Assembly (NCBI RefSeq): GCF_039652435.2
Contig: NZ_CP190246.1
Span: forward strand, 4,216,001 to 4,280,000
Direction: 5' to 3'
From: Niabella insulamsoli
GTDB lineage: Bacteria > Bacteroidota > Bacteroidia > Chitinophagales > Chitinophagaceae
DNA length: 64,000 nt
This document shows positions 33,796-43,421 of this stretch, in pieces. The position numbers and the translations under genes are program-made. Under the pieces are notes generated by a model, which searched no databases, had not been told where the DNA came from, and saw nothing but the letters and a program-made list of their open reading frames with translations. Positions within the stretch are counted from its first letter, which is position 1. Each line of letters begins with the position of its first letter.

Positions 33796-35640
33796 TCACT
33801 TTCCAAACATGCGCTCAATCTGTTCCTGTTTAAATTCGAGATAGGTCGGATTACCGTCCGGCGCCATATTGAAAGGTTCGCAGTTGAATAAATCAGAAAG
33901 CAGCTGTTTCATCTCGCGCTCGGTGAGCCGGGTGCCGGTTTTGATGGCTCTTTGCCGGGACAGCGACCGGATCAGCTTTTCCCGGTTGGAGATTTTGATT
34001 TCTGAATTGAAGTGTTTGTATTGCTCAATTGTGAAATCGATAATTTGCTTTTCATTACCGCTGTCAAAGTCGGCCGGTGTTCCCTGGATAACAAAACTGT
34101 TATTTCCGAAAGGCTCTATCAAGAATCCCAATACTTTAAAATAGGGCAGCAGCTCATTCAGTAAAACCGCATCCGCCGGCGACATTTCGAGCGTGGCCGG
34201 AAACATGCTGCTTTGCGTGGCGATGGGCGCCCCGTCTACCGCAGCAATCATTTGCTGATACAGGATTCTTTCATGGGCAGCCTGCTGGTTGACGAGCAGG
34301 AACCGGTTTTCAGCCGGGTAAAGAATATAGCTATTGAGTACTTGTAATAGCTCGGTGTGCTCATCAACGTGAAAATTATTTTGACGCTGCGGCGACCCAA
34401 ACATCGGCGGCGGCGTTTTTTCATATTCAAAAAACGCTTCTTCCTTTTTTATGGGTTCATAAAACTCTTTCCAGTGTTTGAGTTCGGAAGCAGCAGGCCT
34501 TTCTATAAAATGCGCCTGGTTCTTTTGCGTAAATCCTTTATAAAGCGGCGATGCGCTGGCTTCTTCGCGGCGGCCGCTGGTAAAAGGCTGGCTTACGGAA
34601 GAAAGTTGCTGTATGGAGGCATCGAGTTCAAAATCGAGCGTCGGCGTAACGCTGAATTGCGCCAGCGCATGTTTTACGGCTGCCTGAACGAAGGCGTAAA
34701 TGATCTTCTCGTCTTCAAATTTTATTTCCTGCTTGGTGGGGTGCACATTGACATCTACCTGTTCAGGATCTATTTCAATGAAAAGCACATACATGGGGAA
34801 ACTGTCAGATCCAATCATTTCCTGGTAGGCGTTCATCACCGCATGATTCAGATAAGCGCTTTTGATAAACCGGTTGTTGACAAAGAAATACTGGTCGCCC
34901 CGGGTTTTCTTAGCCGTTTCCGGCTTGCCGGCAAACCCATAGATGTTCATATAATCGGTCTCTTCTTTGACGGCTACCATTTTGGCATTGTAGTGATTGC
35001 CCAGCAACTGCACAATCCTTTGTTTAAGCGTGCCTTTCTCGAGATAAAAAACCTGCTGGCCGTTGGCCGTTAGCGAAAACATAATATGCGGGAAAGACAT
35101 GGCGACCCTGGTGAATTCATCCACAATATGCCGCATTTCAGCCGCGTTGCTCTTCAAAAAATTTCGCCGCGCCGGCACGTTGAAGAAAAGGTTTTTCATC
35201 GCGATGCTCGTGCCGTCGGGGGTGGCCACTGGTTCCTGCCTTGTTACCACGCTGTTTTCGATTTCAAGCAGGCAGCCCGCCTCGTCAGCGGCTCTTTTCG
35301 TTTTAAGCTCTACCTGCGCTACCGCCGCAATGGACGCCAGCGCCTCTCCTCTGAAACCCATTGTTTTAATGTGAAACAGATCGTCTATTTTTTTTATTTT
35401 CGAGGTCGCATGCCTTTCGAAACACATGCGGGCGTCGGTTTCGCTCATGCCCGAACCGTTGTCGATCACCTGCAGCAGGGCTTTCCCTGCGTCCACCACA
35501 ATCAATTTAATTTCGGTCGCTCCGGCATCCACTGCGTTTTCCAATAATTCTTTCACAGCGCTGGCGGGGCGCTGAATCACCTCGCCGGCCGCAATTTGGT
35601 TGGCAATATTATCCGGTAATAAAACGATCTGATCTGGCAA
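33796..35640 (-). CDS. mutL: DNA mismatch repair protein MutL
   Basis: 614 residues. The N-terminal GHKL ATPase is complete: IANQIAAGEVIQRPASAVKEL, ENAVDAGATEI, DNGSGM, ATSKIKKIDDL and GFRGEALASIAAV. The C-terminal domain is present, but the endonuclease metal motif DQHAxxExxxxE reads NQQAAHERILYQ, and the CPHGRP motif reads APDGNP. So the nicking residues appear lost although the fold remains. It mediates mismatch repair after MutS. The gene is monocistronic on the minus strand. Confidence 0.95.
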   Translation of the reverse strand: MPDQIVLLPDNIANQIAAGEVIQRPASAVKELLENAVDAGATEIKLIVVDAGKALLQVIDNGSGMSETDARMCFERHATSKIKKIDDLFHIKTMGFRGEALASIAAVAQVELKTKRAADEAGCLLEIENSVVTRQEPVATPDGTSIAMKNLFFNVPARRNFLKSNAAEMRHIVDEFTRVAMSFPHIMFSLTANGQQVFYLEKGTLKQRIVQLLGNHYNAKMVAVKEETDYMNIYGFAGKPETAKKTRGDQYFFVNNRFIKSAYLNHAVMNAYQEMIGSDSFPMYVLFIEIDPEQVDVNVHPTKQEIKFEDEKIIYAFVQAAVKHALAQFSVTPTLDFELDASIQQLSSVSQPFTSGRREEASASPLYKGFTQKNQAHFIERPAASELKHWKEFYEPIKKEEAFFEYEKTPPPMFGSPQRQNNFHVDEHTELLQVLNSYILYPAENRFLLVNQQAAHERILYQQMIAAVDGAPIATQSSMFPATLEMSPADAVLLNELLPYFKVLGFLIEPFGNNSFVIQGTPADFDSGNEKQIIDFTIEQYKHFNSEIKISNREKLIRSLSRQRAIKTGTRLTEREMKQLLSDLFNCEPFNMAPDGNPTYLEFKQEQIERMFGK

Positions 35641-35904
35641 CTTTTATTCTTTTTTTGAACAGGCAAAGGTACGGCGAAAAAACCGAGTTGTGAAAAACGC
35701 GCCCGCATGCGCGACAGGTTACAAAATTCTGGTCCGTCAATTGCATAGGAAAGACCGGAATCTTTTTTCTGACAGGTTTTCCCGCGCATCATGAAATATT
35801 CTCGCGATTATTTCTATTTTTAAGGCTTCGGGGCAACCCTTGTTTTGTTATAGCGCTCTTCCCCGTATCTCGAAAGCGTATTTAATACTGATAATAAATA
35901 TTAA

Positions 35905-38811
35905 ATGAAAAAAATCTACTTTTTACTACTCCTCATTGCTTTTTTTGTAAGAACAGACGCGCAAACATCCGAAGCCCGGCAATGGGTAGATCAAACCTAT
36001 AAAAAACTGAGCCCGGACGAGCGCATTGCCCAATTGATCATTATCCGTGCTTATTCCAATAAAGGTATCGAACAAAAAGTGTTGAATGATATCAAAAGAT
36101 ATAATGTCGGCTCGCTTTGCTTTTTTCAGGGAGGCCCTGTAAGGCAGGCCCAGCTGACCAATTATTACCAGCGTTTTGCAAAAACGCCCCTGCTGATCAC
36201 CATTGATGGGGAATATGGCCTGGGCATGCGGCTCGACAGCGTTATCAAATATCCTTATGCGATGACTTTGGGCGCCGTAACCGACGCCTCGCTGATTTAT
36301 AAAACGGGTAAAGCCATAGGCGAACAGCATAAAAGGTTGGGCGTTCATGTCGATTACGCCCCGGTGGTAGATGTAAATAATAACCCCGACAACCCGGTTA
36401 TTGGTTTTCGTTCTTTTGGAGAAGATAAATACCGCGTGGCCAAAAGCGGCGTTGCCTTTATGAAGGGCATGCAGGACGCGGGCATTATGGCTACGGCCAA
36501 ACATTTTCCCGGGCATGGCGACGTAGCAGTTGATTCGCATCTCGATCTTCCGGTGATCAATAAAACCCGGTCGCAACTGGAAGACCTCGAACTTTATCCT
36601 TTCAGAGAGTTGATCAAGGCCGGTGTTCAAAGCGTGATGGTCGGCCACTTGTCGGTTCCTTCGATTGATGCGGGAAAAAATCGCGCTACTTCTATTTCGA
36701 AAAATGCGGTCGACGGCTTGTTGAGGAAAGAGCTGGGCTTTCAGGGCCTGACTTTTACGGATGCACTGGAGATGAAGGGCGTGGCTAAATATTTTCCCGG
36801 CGGCACCATTGCGGTCGAAGCGCTGATTGCCGGAAACGACATGCTTTGCCTGCCCGAAAGCGTGCCCGGAACGATCAAAGCAGTGAAAGATGCTATCAAA
36901 AAAGGGAGGTTGTCGTGGAAAGACATTGAGCAGAAAACAAAAAAAGTGTTGCTTGCCAAATATGACCTGGGGCTTAGCCGTTTACAACCCGTTGATTTAA
37001 CTAACCTGCTCAGCGACCTGAACGCCCAAACGGATGCTTTGCGCGGGCAGGTGGCGCAAAAGTCATTAACCCTGCTTACAATGGCCAATCCGTCCACTTT
37101 CAGAAATGATTTCTTCTCCTGGCCGCTTAAAAAAGAACGCAAAATAGCCTACGTGGCTTTCGGCAACGGATCTACTCAAGCGCTCGGCAAAAGGCTAAAA
37201 GAAGATTTTAATGCAGACGTTTTTTATATCAGATACAGCGACCCGGCCAGCAGGGGCGGCGCCGTTGAAAAAGCCATTAACGAAGGGAAATACGACGATG
37301 TAATTATCGGCTTTCATGATATCGGCATTAGAAAAGGCAGCACCAATTATGGTATATCGCAAACCGCCATCCGCAGCTGGTACGCGCTGAATAAAGATAA
37401 TGCCATAACACTTGTTTTCGGCAACCCGCTGGCGCTGCGCAATTTTTGCCAGGCAAAATCGCTCGCCGTTTGTTATGAAGACGACGCTGTTTTCCAAAAC
37501 GCCGCTGCCGATTGGCTGCGCGGAGATTTTTCAGCAACGGGCACTTTGCCGGTAAGTGTTTGTAACTTCAAAGTAGGCGCGGGCAAAGTAGCGGCTCCTT
37601 CGGGTTTTGGCTATTTATCGCCCATTGGCGATGAACGCTTTGCGGCAGTAGACTCCATCGCGCTTGACGGTATTAAAAAAAAAGCCTATCCCGGTTGCGT
37701 TATATTAGCGGCCAAAGATGGTAAGATCGAATATCACAAAGCTTTTGGCAGCTATGAATATGATAGTTCGGCTGCCACTTCGCTCCACAGCATTTTCGAT
37801 CTGGCTTCTGTTACAAAGATTTCGGCCGTTACGGTTTCCATCATGAAAATGGTAGAACAGGGAAAGATCAATTTAAAAAAAAAATTGGTTGACTACCTTC
37901 CTTTTACCCGGGGAACGAATAAGGCGAACCTGACGCTTGAAAATATTATTTTGCACCAGGCGGGCATGGTGCCTTTTATCGCTTTTTACCGGGCCACCGT
38001 CGATGAATCGGGCAATCCCAAACCCGAGCTGTATCGCGCCTACTCCGAGCCTGGCTTCACAACCCAGGTCGCCAACGGGTTATACATCAGAAACGACTGG
38101 AAGGATACCATCTGGAAAACCATTTTGGAAAGCCCCGTAGTACCGCAGGGAAGAAAATATGTGTATAGCGACAACGATTTCTGGTTTTTGGGAAAAATTG
38201 TAGAGCGCATTTCGGGTAAACCGCTTGATGAGTATGTAAGGGACAGCTTTTATATCCCTCTGCACATGCAAACCACCGGCTATTTGCCATTAAAGCGTTT
38301 CCCGGTAGAAGATATTGTGCCGACGGAGCGGGAGTTCGGATTCAGGAATCAATTGATTCAGGGTACGGTTCATGACGAGGGCGCTGCCCTGGGCGGCGGG
38401 GTCGCCGGCCATGCCGGACTGTTTTCGACGGCCTATGACCTGGGTAAATTATACCAAATGTTGCTTAATGGCGGAGAGCTCAACGGCAGGCGGTTTTTAA
38501 AATGGGAAACGATCAACGACTTTACAGCCTACCATTCGTCCATCAGCCGCCGGGCTTACGGGTTCGACAAACCCGAAAAGGATAATGACACGCGCCAAAA
38601 CCCTTATCCATCGGCATTGGCTTCGCCGCAAACCTATGGTCATACGGGCTTTACAGGCACCTGCGTTTGGGTCGATCCGAAGTACAATATCATTTACATT
38701 TTTCTTTCCAACAGGGTTTATCCCACACGCAACAACCCGCGCCTGGGATCTTATCATATCAGGGAAAACATCCAGGACGCACTTTATCGCGCCATGGGCG
38801 TAGCCCGGTAA
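35905..38811 (+). CDS. Glycoside hydrolase family 3 / beta-lactamase-like fusion
   Basis: 968 residues with a signal peptide (residues 1-19). The first half is a GH3 domain of the NagZ type: TIDGEYGLGMRLD, then KHFPGHGDVAVDSH (the His-Asp pair of bacterial beta-hexosaminidases) and FTDALEMKGV with the nucleophile Asp. From about residue 590 a second domain follows, a serine hydrolase of the beta-lactamase/ penicillin-binding fold: SVTKISAV (SxxK), YSDNDFWFLG (YxN), HTGFTG (HTG). It may remove N-acetylglucosamine and also act on peptidoglycan or esters. Fusions of this kind are common in Bacteroidota. Confidence 0.9.
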   Translation: MKKIYFLLLLIAFFVRTDAQTSEARQWVDQTYKKLSPDERIAQLIIIRAYSNKGIEQKVLNDIKRYNVGSLCFFQGGPVRQAQLTNYYQRFAKTPLLITIDGEYGLGMRLDSVIKYPYAMTLGAVTDASLIYKTGKAIGEQHKRLGVHVDYAPVVDVNNNPDNPVIGFRSFGEDKYRVAKSGVAFMKGMQDAGIMATAKHFPGHGDVAVDSHLDLPVINKTRSQLEDLELYPFRELIKAGVQSVMVGHLSVPSIDAGKNRATSISKNAVDGLLRKELGFQGLTFTDALEMKGVAKYFPGGTIAVEALIAGNDMLCLPESVPGTIKAVKDAIKKGRLSWKDIEQKTKKVLLAKYDLGLSRLQPVDLTNLLSDLNAQTDALRGQVAQKSLTLLTMANPSTFRNDFFSWPLKKERKIAYVAFGNGSTQALGKRLKEDFNADVFYIRYSDPASRGGAVEKAINEGKYDDVIIGFHDIGIRKGSTNYGISQTAIRSWYALNKDNAITLVFGNPLALRNFCQAKSLAVCYEDDAVFQNAAADWLRGDFSATGTLPVSVCNFKVGAGKVAAPSGFGYLSPIGDERFAAVDSIALDGIKKKAYPGCVILAAKDGKIEYHKAFGSYEYDSSAATSLHSIFDLASVTKISAVTVSIMKMVEQGKINLKKKLVDYLPFTRGTNKANLTLENIILHQAGMVPFIAFYRATVDESGNPKPELYRAYSEPGFTTQVANGLYIRNDWKDTIWKTILESPVVPQGRKYVYSDNDFWFLGKIVERISGKPLDEYVRDSFYIPLHMQTTGYLPLKRFPVEDIVPTEREFGFRNQLIQGTVHDEGAALGGGVAGHAGLFSTAYDLGKLYQMLLNGGELNGRRFLKWETINDFTAYHSSISRRAYGFDKPEKDNDTRQNPYPSALASPQTYGHTGFTGTCVWVDPKYNIIYIFLSNRVYPTRNNPRLGSYHIRENIQDALYRAMGVAR

Positions 38812-38826
38812 GATCGGCAACAGCTT

Positions 38827-39849
38827 ATGAAAATTTTTCTGGCGATTGTTTTGGTTGTAACAGTAGCGGCGTGCAAAAATGATCGCCGCGAGACGAACCG
38901 CGCGGTTTATTACTGGAAACAAAGTTTTAGCCTGACTGCCCCCGAGCAGCAAAAACTAGCCGGGCTGGGCGTGGAAACTTTTTATGTGAAATACTTTGAC
39001 ATTGCCTGGAATAGCCAGCAACAAAGGGCCTTGCCGGTGGCAAAAATCAGGTTTAAAGACACCGCCTACCTCCGCATCAAAAACCTTATCCCTACTGTAT
39101 TTATAACCAATGAAGTTTTTTATCAGCTGGACAGCAGCCAGATAAAAATGCTTGCGCAAAACACTGTTTCGTTACTTAAAAAATACCTCGCCTTGTATGC
39201 GTTCGACAAAGTACCTGAATTGCAAATGGATTGCGACTGGACCGCCACCACGAAAAACAAGTATTTCTATTTTCTAAATGAATTAAAAAAACGTCCCATC
39301 GCCAAAACACTGTCGGCGACCATTCGCTTACATCAGCTCAAATACACGGTTTCGTCCGGCATTCCGCCGGTAGACAAAGGTTTGCTAATGTGTTATAACA
39401 TGGGAAACCTGCAAAACGTGCAGGCAAAAAACTCGATTATCGATTATCAGGAATTTAAAAAATACGAGGCTTATATTGCCAGCTACCCTTTGCCGTTAGA
39501 TGTGGGGCTTCCTATTTTTGAGTGGTTTGTTTTGTTTAGAAATGATAAATATGCCGGTCTTTTTCAAAACATTCCGGCAGGTTTTTTAGAAAAATGCAAA
39601 AAGCAGGGACGCCATCTTTTTGAAGTAACAAAAGATTCGGTGCTTTCCGGCCGCTTGCTAAAAGCCGGCGACTTGCTGCGTTATGAACCCAGCGAAGCCG
39701 CTGCTGTGAAAAAAATAGCCACGTCGCTAAGCCAAAGGCTGGGCGCCGGCAAATTGAACGTGGTGTTGTATCATTGCGATTCTATAACTTTAAGTAAATA
39801 TACTGCTGATGACCTTGAAGACATTTACAGCCGCCTGCGCCATTATTAG
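38827..39849 (+). CDS. Predicted lipoprotein of unknown function
   Basis: 340 residues. An N-terminal lipobox VTVAACKN (Cys near residue 16) marks a lipoprotein. The sequence has an alternating pattern of beta strands and helices with QMDCDW, TIRLHQ and LLMCYNMG at strand ends, which looks like a TIM-barrel glycosidase-like fold, but I see no firm catalytic motif. It follows the GH3 fusion by 15 bases and overlaps the next gene by 41, so the three genes are probably an operon. Family not recognised. Confidence 0.65.
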   Translation: MKIFLAIVLVVTVAACKNDRRETNRAVYYWKQSFSLTAPEQQKLAGLGVETFYVKYFDIAWNSQQQRALPVAKIRFKDTAYLRIKNLIPTVFITNEVFYQLDSSQIKMLAQNTVSLLKKYLALYAFDKVPELQMDCDWTATTKNKYFYFLNELKKRPIAKTLSATIRLHQLKYTVSSGIPPVDKGLLMCYNMGNLQNVQAKNSIIDYQEFKKYEAYIASYPLPLDVGLPIFEWFVLFRNDKYAGLFQNIPAGFLEKCKKQGRHLFEVTKDSVLSGRLLKAGDLLRYEPSEAAAVKKIATSLSQRLGAGKLNVVLYHCDSITLSKYTADDLEDIYSRLRHY

Positions 39850-42214
39850 CGCTGCACTTGTTGCACTTCCGCAAAACATTATCGGCTGCGGCGGCAGCAT
39901 CGACCCCTACGATTATTACCTGAGCTTTTTCAATCAATATGCGGCTTCTCAGATAAAATACAAACCGTTTTTTTATACCAACGAACAGTTTTTGTTTGAT
40001 TATGAAGAGCCGGTGAGCAGCGAAGATGAGCTGGTGAAAGAATGGGTGCAGTTTGCCGGAAACGCTGTGGCCGCAAGCGAAGTGCGCCAACTGGTTATGA
40101 AATTTCCGGCCCGCGATATTCACACGCTTTATTATCATATTGAACAGCAACGGCCGGCGCGCCTGCCCGATTCGATTGGCCGAAACCAGTTTGCCCAATA
40201 TTTTATAAAAAACAAAAACCTGGAAGCGCTGGGCTATATTCTTTATGCAAAAAAAGTAGAGCCCTTTGCCACGATTCCCGATGAGTGGAGCCCCGATACG
40301 CGCGACAGTGTAAAAATGGACGGGTTGCTGAAAAACGGTTTGCAATTATACCAGGCAGCAAAATCAGATCTTTTTAAACTTAAATATGGCTACCAGGTAG
40401 TGAGGCTTGCCCATTATAATGATCATTACAGTCAGGCTGTCGAGCTTTATGATGAACTAATCGCCAATAATCGCGAGGCCAGCATTTTGCAGCCGATGAG
40501 CCTGGCTTTAAAGGCGGGCGCTTTGTTCCGGTTGGGCCAAAACGCAGAAGCGGCATATCTTTTTTCAAAAGCTTTTCATCAGGGCAGGGCCAAGCGTATT
40601 TCCAATTATTATGGATTTAACTGGTCGGTGGTGAGGGAAGACAAGCGGCAAAAATATCTGGCCCTGTGTCAAAACAATCGCGAAAAAGCCGGTATGTTAT
40701 CGCTGTTTGCTTTATCAAACCCGACGAATGACATGAATGTGCTGAAGGAAATCTATGCACTGGATCCATCGTCCGACTTATTACCCACGCTGGTGGTAAG
40801 AGAAATCAATAAGTACGAAGAAAACTATCTCACCCCTTTGGTTGAAAAGGAAAACCAGCGCGGACTTTTGAGCATTGATTATTATTATTACCGCTACAGA
40901 GGCGCCGAAAAAGACAGTGTGCTTGCGAGCGAGAAAACCGGCCTTGCTGATTTTATTCAATTTGTAAACCAGGTGGGAACAGAAGCTAAGGTGGCCAACC
41001 CGGCGTTGATGGTAATGGCCGCCGCCCACGGCGCCTATATGTTAAAAGATTTTGAAGGGGCAAAAGCATATCTGGCCAAAATAAAAACGCTCCATCCTGA
41101 TCAGCGTGTACAAGACCAGTGGATGTTAACTAATTTACTGACCACAATCAGTGCAAAGGAAACAATAGATGCGCCCTTTGAGGCCGGCATACTGCCTTCA
41201 CTGGACTGGTTATATCAAAAAGCAGATGCCGCTGTGAAGCAGGATAATAACGAAGGCTATTACCAATCTGACGAGCAGCAACAATGGTATAAGTTTTACC
41301 GAAACCTGATGGTGGATGTACTTGCGGCCAGGTATAAGGCGCAGGGCGACCTCAACAAAGCAGCCTTAGCAATCGGCGCTCCCGAGGCTTTAATGCCGGG
41401 CTACAACGCCGTTACATTTCTCCGTTCCCAGTTCAACGGGCAGCAGGCTGCCGATTTTTATGGTTTTGTTCAGGCAAGAAAATTCACGCCTTACGAGAAA
41501 TTTCTGGTGGGGCATAACAGCATCAAACTGCAGGATATCGCAGATTTTACCGGCACGGCTTATCTGCGCGATTATGATTATGACAACGCCATCAAATGGC
41601 TGCAGCGGGCGCCAGGAAAACATCCGGTGATAGAAAAAGATCCTTTTAAAGATTTGTTGTTTGACCGCGAAGAGCGTTTGCCCAACGACGAGGTGACCAC
41701 CACCAAACTGGCGTATGCGAAGGAAATGAAAAAGCTGCATAGCCTGGTACAAACTGATCCCGCGCACGCCGCTACATATTATTATAAACTGGCGCTGGGC
41801 TGTTATAATATTACGCATTATGGCTATGCCTGGAACCTGGTGGCATATTGGCGCAGTGGCGTCGACGGCTATTTTATGCCTAAAAACGCGACAGCTTTTC
41901 AGCGGGAATATTATGGCGCTTTTACGGCTGAAAATTATTTCAAAAAGGCGATGGAGGCGAGTAATGATAAGGAGTTTAAAGCCAGATGCCTGTTTATGAT
42001 GGCCAAATGTAGTCAGAAGCAAATCGCAAAGCCGCAGTATATCGATTTTGGATATGATGATTATGACCGGTATGAGCAGGCCACGGATGCTTATTACAAA
42101 AAGTTTTTTGCCAACAAATATTATCCGCAATTAAAAAACGGGTACGGCGATACACGGTTTTATAAGGACGCCGCAACGCGGTGCTCTTATTTGAGAGATT
42201 TTGCAGGCCGCTAG
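39809..42214 (+). CDS. Large secreted alpha-helical protein of unknown function
   Basis: 801 residues from an ATG that overlaps the previous gene by 41 bases. The N-terminus is a signal peptide (TFTAACAIISAALVALPQNIIG) followed by CGGSIDPYDYYLSFF. The remainder is dominated by helical, TPR-like stretches (LALKAGALFRLGQNAEAAYLFSKAF, around residue 230). It is rich in Tyr and Lys, with no enzyme motif. With the preceding lipoprotein it forms a two-gene unit seen in many Bacteroidota, function unknown. Confidence 0.7.
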   Translation: MTLKTFTAACAIISAALVALPQNIIGCGGSIDPYDYYLSFFNQYAASQIKYKPFFYTNEQFLFDYEEPVSSEDELVKEWVQFAGNAVAASEVRQLVMKFPARDIHTLYYHIEQQRPARLPDSIGRNQFAQYFIKNKNLEALGYILYAKKVEPFATIPDEWSPDTRDSVKMDGLLKNGLQLYQAAKSDLFKLKYGYQVVRLAHYNDHYSQAVELYDELIANNREASILQPMSLALKAGALFRLGQNAEAAYLFSKAFHQGRAKRISNYYGFNWSVVREDKRQKYLALCQNNREKAGMLSLFALSNPTNDMNVLKEIYALDPSSDLLPTLVVREINKYEENYLTPLVEKENQRGLLSIDYYYYRYRGAEKDSVLASEKTGLADFIQFVNQVGTEAKVANPALMVMAAAHGAYMLKDFEGAKAYLAKIKTLHPDQRVQDQWMLTNLLTTISAKETIDAPFEAGILPSLDWLYQKADAAVKQDNNEGYYQSDEQQQWYKFYRNLMVDVLAARYKAQGDLNKAALAIGAPEALMPGYNAVTFLRSQFNGQQAADFYGFVQARKFTPYEKFLVGHNSIKLQDIADFTGTAYLRDYDYDNAIKWLQRAPGKHPVIEKDPFKDLLFDREERLPNDEVTTTKLAYAKEMKKLHSLVQTDPAHAATYYYKLALGCYNITHYGYAWNLVAYWRSGVDGYFMPKNATAFQREYYGAFTAENYFKKAMEASNDKEFKARCLFMMAKCSQKQIAKPQYIDFGYDDYDRYEQATDAYYKKFFANKYYPQLKNGYGDTRFYKDAATRCSYLRDFAGR

Positions 42215-42321
42215 GATTTTGGCGAAATAGTGTGGTTGGTTTTGATTTTTTCAATACTTTTGCTTCCCTTTGTTTGAAAGCTCTTTTTTAAAGTGATATA
42301 TTTTTACCGCCAGCCGGTAAG

Positions 42322-42395
42322 GGTCCTATAGCTCAGTTGGTTAGAGCACCTGACTCATAATCAGGTGGTCCCTGGTTCGAGCCCAGGTGGGACCA
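42322..42395 (+). tRNA. tRNA with CAU anticodon, probably tRNA-Ile2 (else elongator Met)
   Basis: A 74-base cloverleaf is complete: acceptor GGTCCTA/TGGGACC, D arm GCTC/GAGC, anticodon arm CCTGA-CTCATAA-TCAGG, T arm CCTGG-TTCGAGC-CCAGG, discriminator A; CCA is not encoded. The anticodon is CAU. The acceptor stem has C4-G69 and C5-G68, the pairs recognised by TilS (lysidine synthase) in tRNA-Ile2, which favours Ile2. An elongator Met tRNA cannot be ruled out. It marks the left border of the accessory island. Confidence 0.9.
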
Positions 42396-42736
42396 CTTAA
42401 AAATCAAGCAGTTACAATAAAATATTTTGTAGCTGCTTTTTTATTTGATACTTGTTTTGATACATCAAATTATTTCGAAGGATCAAATGATAAATAGCCC
42501 TGCATAATTAATTTTATATTTTTTTTAACGACTTAAAACGTTCTATTATTAGAATCCTGCAACTTTTATGGTAATTTTTTTAAATTTATTTAACACATCA
42601 TTGAAAATTTTTCTAATATGGAGAACAATTTAGTGCCACAAGAATAAACAATATGCTCTAATGGAGAATAACACATTTGAAGTAAAGTTTTTCGTTTCAT
42701 AAGTGACCAGAATCGCAAAAAAATTGATGCATTTGC
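42396..42736. other. AT-rich gene-free border of the accessory island
   Basis: Apart from the tRNA terminator, these 341 bases carry no ORF. A short direct repeat TTTGATAC occurs twice at about 42446 and 42457. Composition falls sharply to AT-rich from here on. A second copy of the tRNA 3' end, expected for an attachment site, is not seen in the window. Confidence 0.5.
42407..42446 (+). terminator. Intrinsic terminator after the tRNA
   Basis: AGCAGTTACAA (42407-42417) pairs with TTGTAGCTGCT (42427-42437) with one G-T pair, and a T-run follows. It lies 12 bases after the tRNA end. Confidence 0.75.
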
Positions 42737-43321
42737 TCATTCTCTGCATGCAATTTTTACACAGTTGGCTCTAGCCATTCTTAATTCCTCTGAGATCGTC
42801 AAATTTTTACTAATGTTTAAAAGAGGTCTATACTTTTTGATAAGATAGGTTTCAAATTCATCCAACGAAAAATCCTCTTCTATCCAACTGACAAGCAGAT
42901 TTGCATTTATCCAGTCTATTATACGCTTTTCATCAATCTGCGTAAATTTGAAATTCCGTTTATTCTTTTTTCTAGCGAGAGACCCACGAGAAGGTGTAAA
43001 CCCAAGTATTGCTCCTATACTTCTAAAAAAGGATCCATGTCCTTTTGCACGGAGTTCTTGTAACAAAAGTCTTTTATAGAGGCTTTTTGAAGCGATTCCA
43101 ATGTATAGTATATCATAATCCTTTTTAATCAGGATTTGCATAAATATCAATGGCAATTGCGAGATGTTTTTTATACGGATGCAATAAATCCCGGGCTTAT
43201 TTGGAAGGATATTGTCTATGTCATGCGCATACTTAAAATTCTTTGATGACATCAATTTCTTTTCACCTTTGTGAAAAATCATTCCTGATTTTACAGCGTC
43301 GTTGAACCCAGCCTTTGTCAT
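42737..43321 (-). CDS. GIY-YIG nuclease-superfamily protein
   Basis: 194 residues. The GIY-YIG core is visible as PGIYCIRI (residues 44-51) and DILYIGIASKSLYKRLLLQE (70-89) with the catalytic Arg-like position after a helix. A C-terminal basic and aromatic extension (NKRNFKFTQID, LVSWIEEDF) follows. These nucleases cut DNA in restriction, repair or mobile-element contexts. Here it is the first gene after the tRNA and transcribes toward it. Its AT-rich codon use fits the island. Exact function unknown. Confidence 0.75.
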   Translation of the reverse strand: MTKAGFNDAVKSGMIFHKGEKKLMSSKNFKYAHDIDNILPNKPGIYCIRIKNISQLPLIFMQILIKKDYDILYIGIASKSLYKRLLLQELRAKGHGSFFRSIGAILGFTPSRGSLARKKNKRNFKFTQIDEKRIIDWINANLLVSWIEEDFSLDEFETYLIKKYRPLLNISKNLTISEELRMARANCVKIACRE

Positions 43322-43421
43322 ATTGTTTTTATAATATTGCTTTTTGTTATTATTCTAACTGTTTGGCTTTTTGCTAATACTAAGCCATTCCGGTAATCAA
43401 ATAACTCGGATGCTTACACAC

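Noticed and set aside
34357..35073. A 238-codon frame antisense to mutL
   Set aside because: Fully inside mutL, no motif; shadow frame.
35926..36648. A 240-codon frame antisense to the GH3 fusion gene
   Set aside because: Covered by the GH3 domain on the plus strand; no domain of its own.
41390..42130. A 246-codon frame antisense to the 801-residue gene
   Set aside because: Low-complexity Ile-rich shadow without signal or motif.
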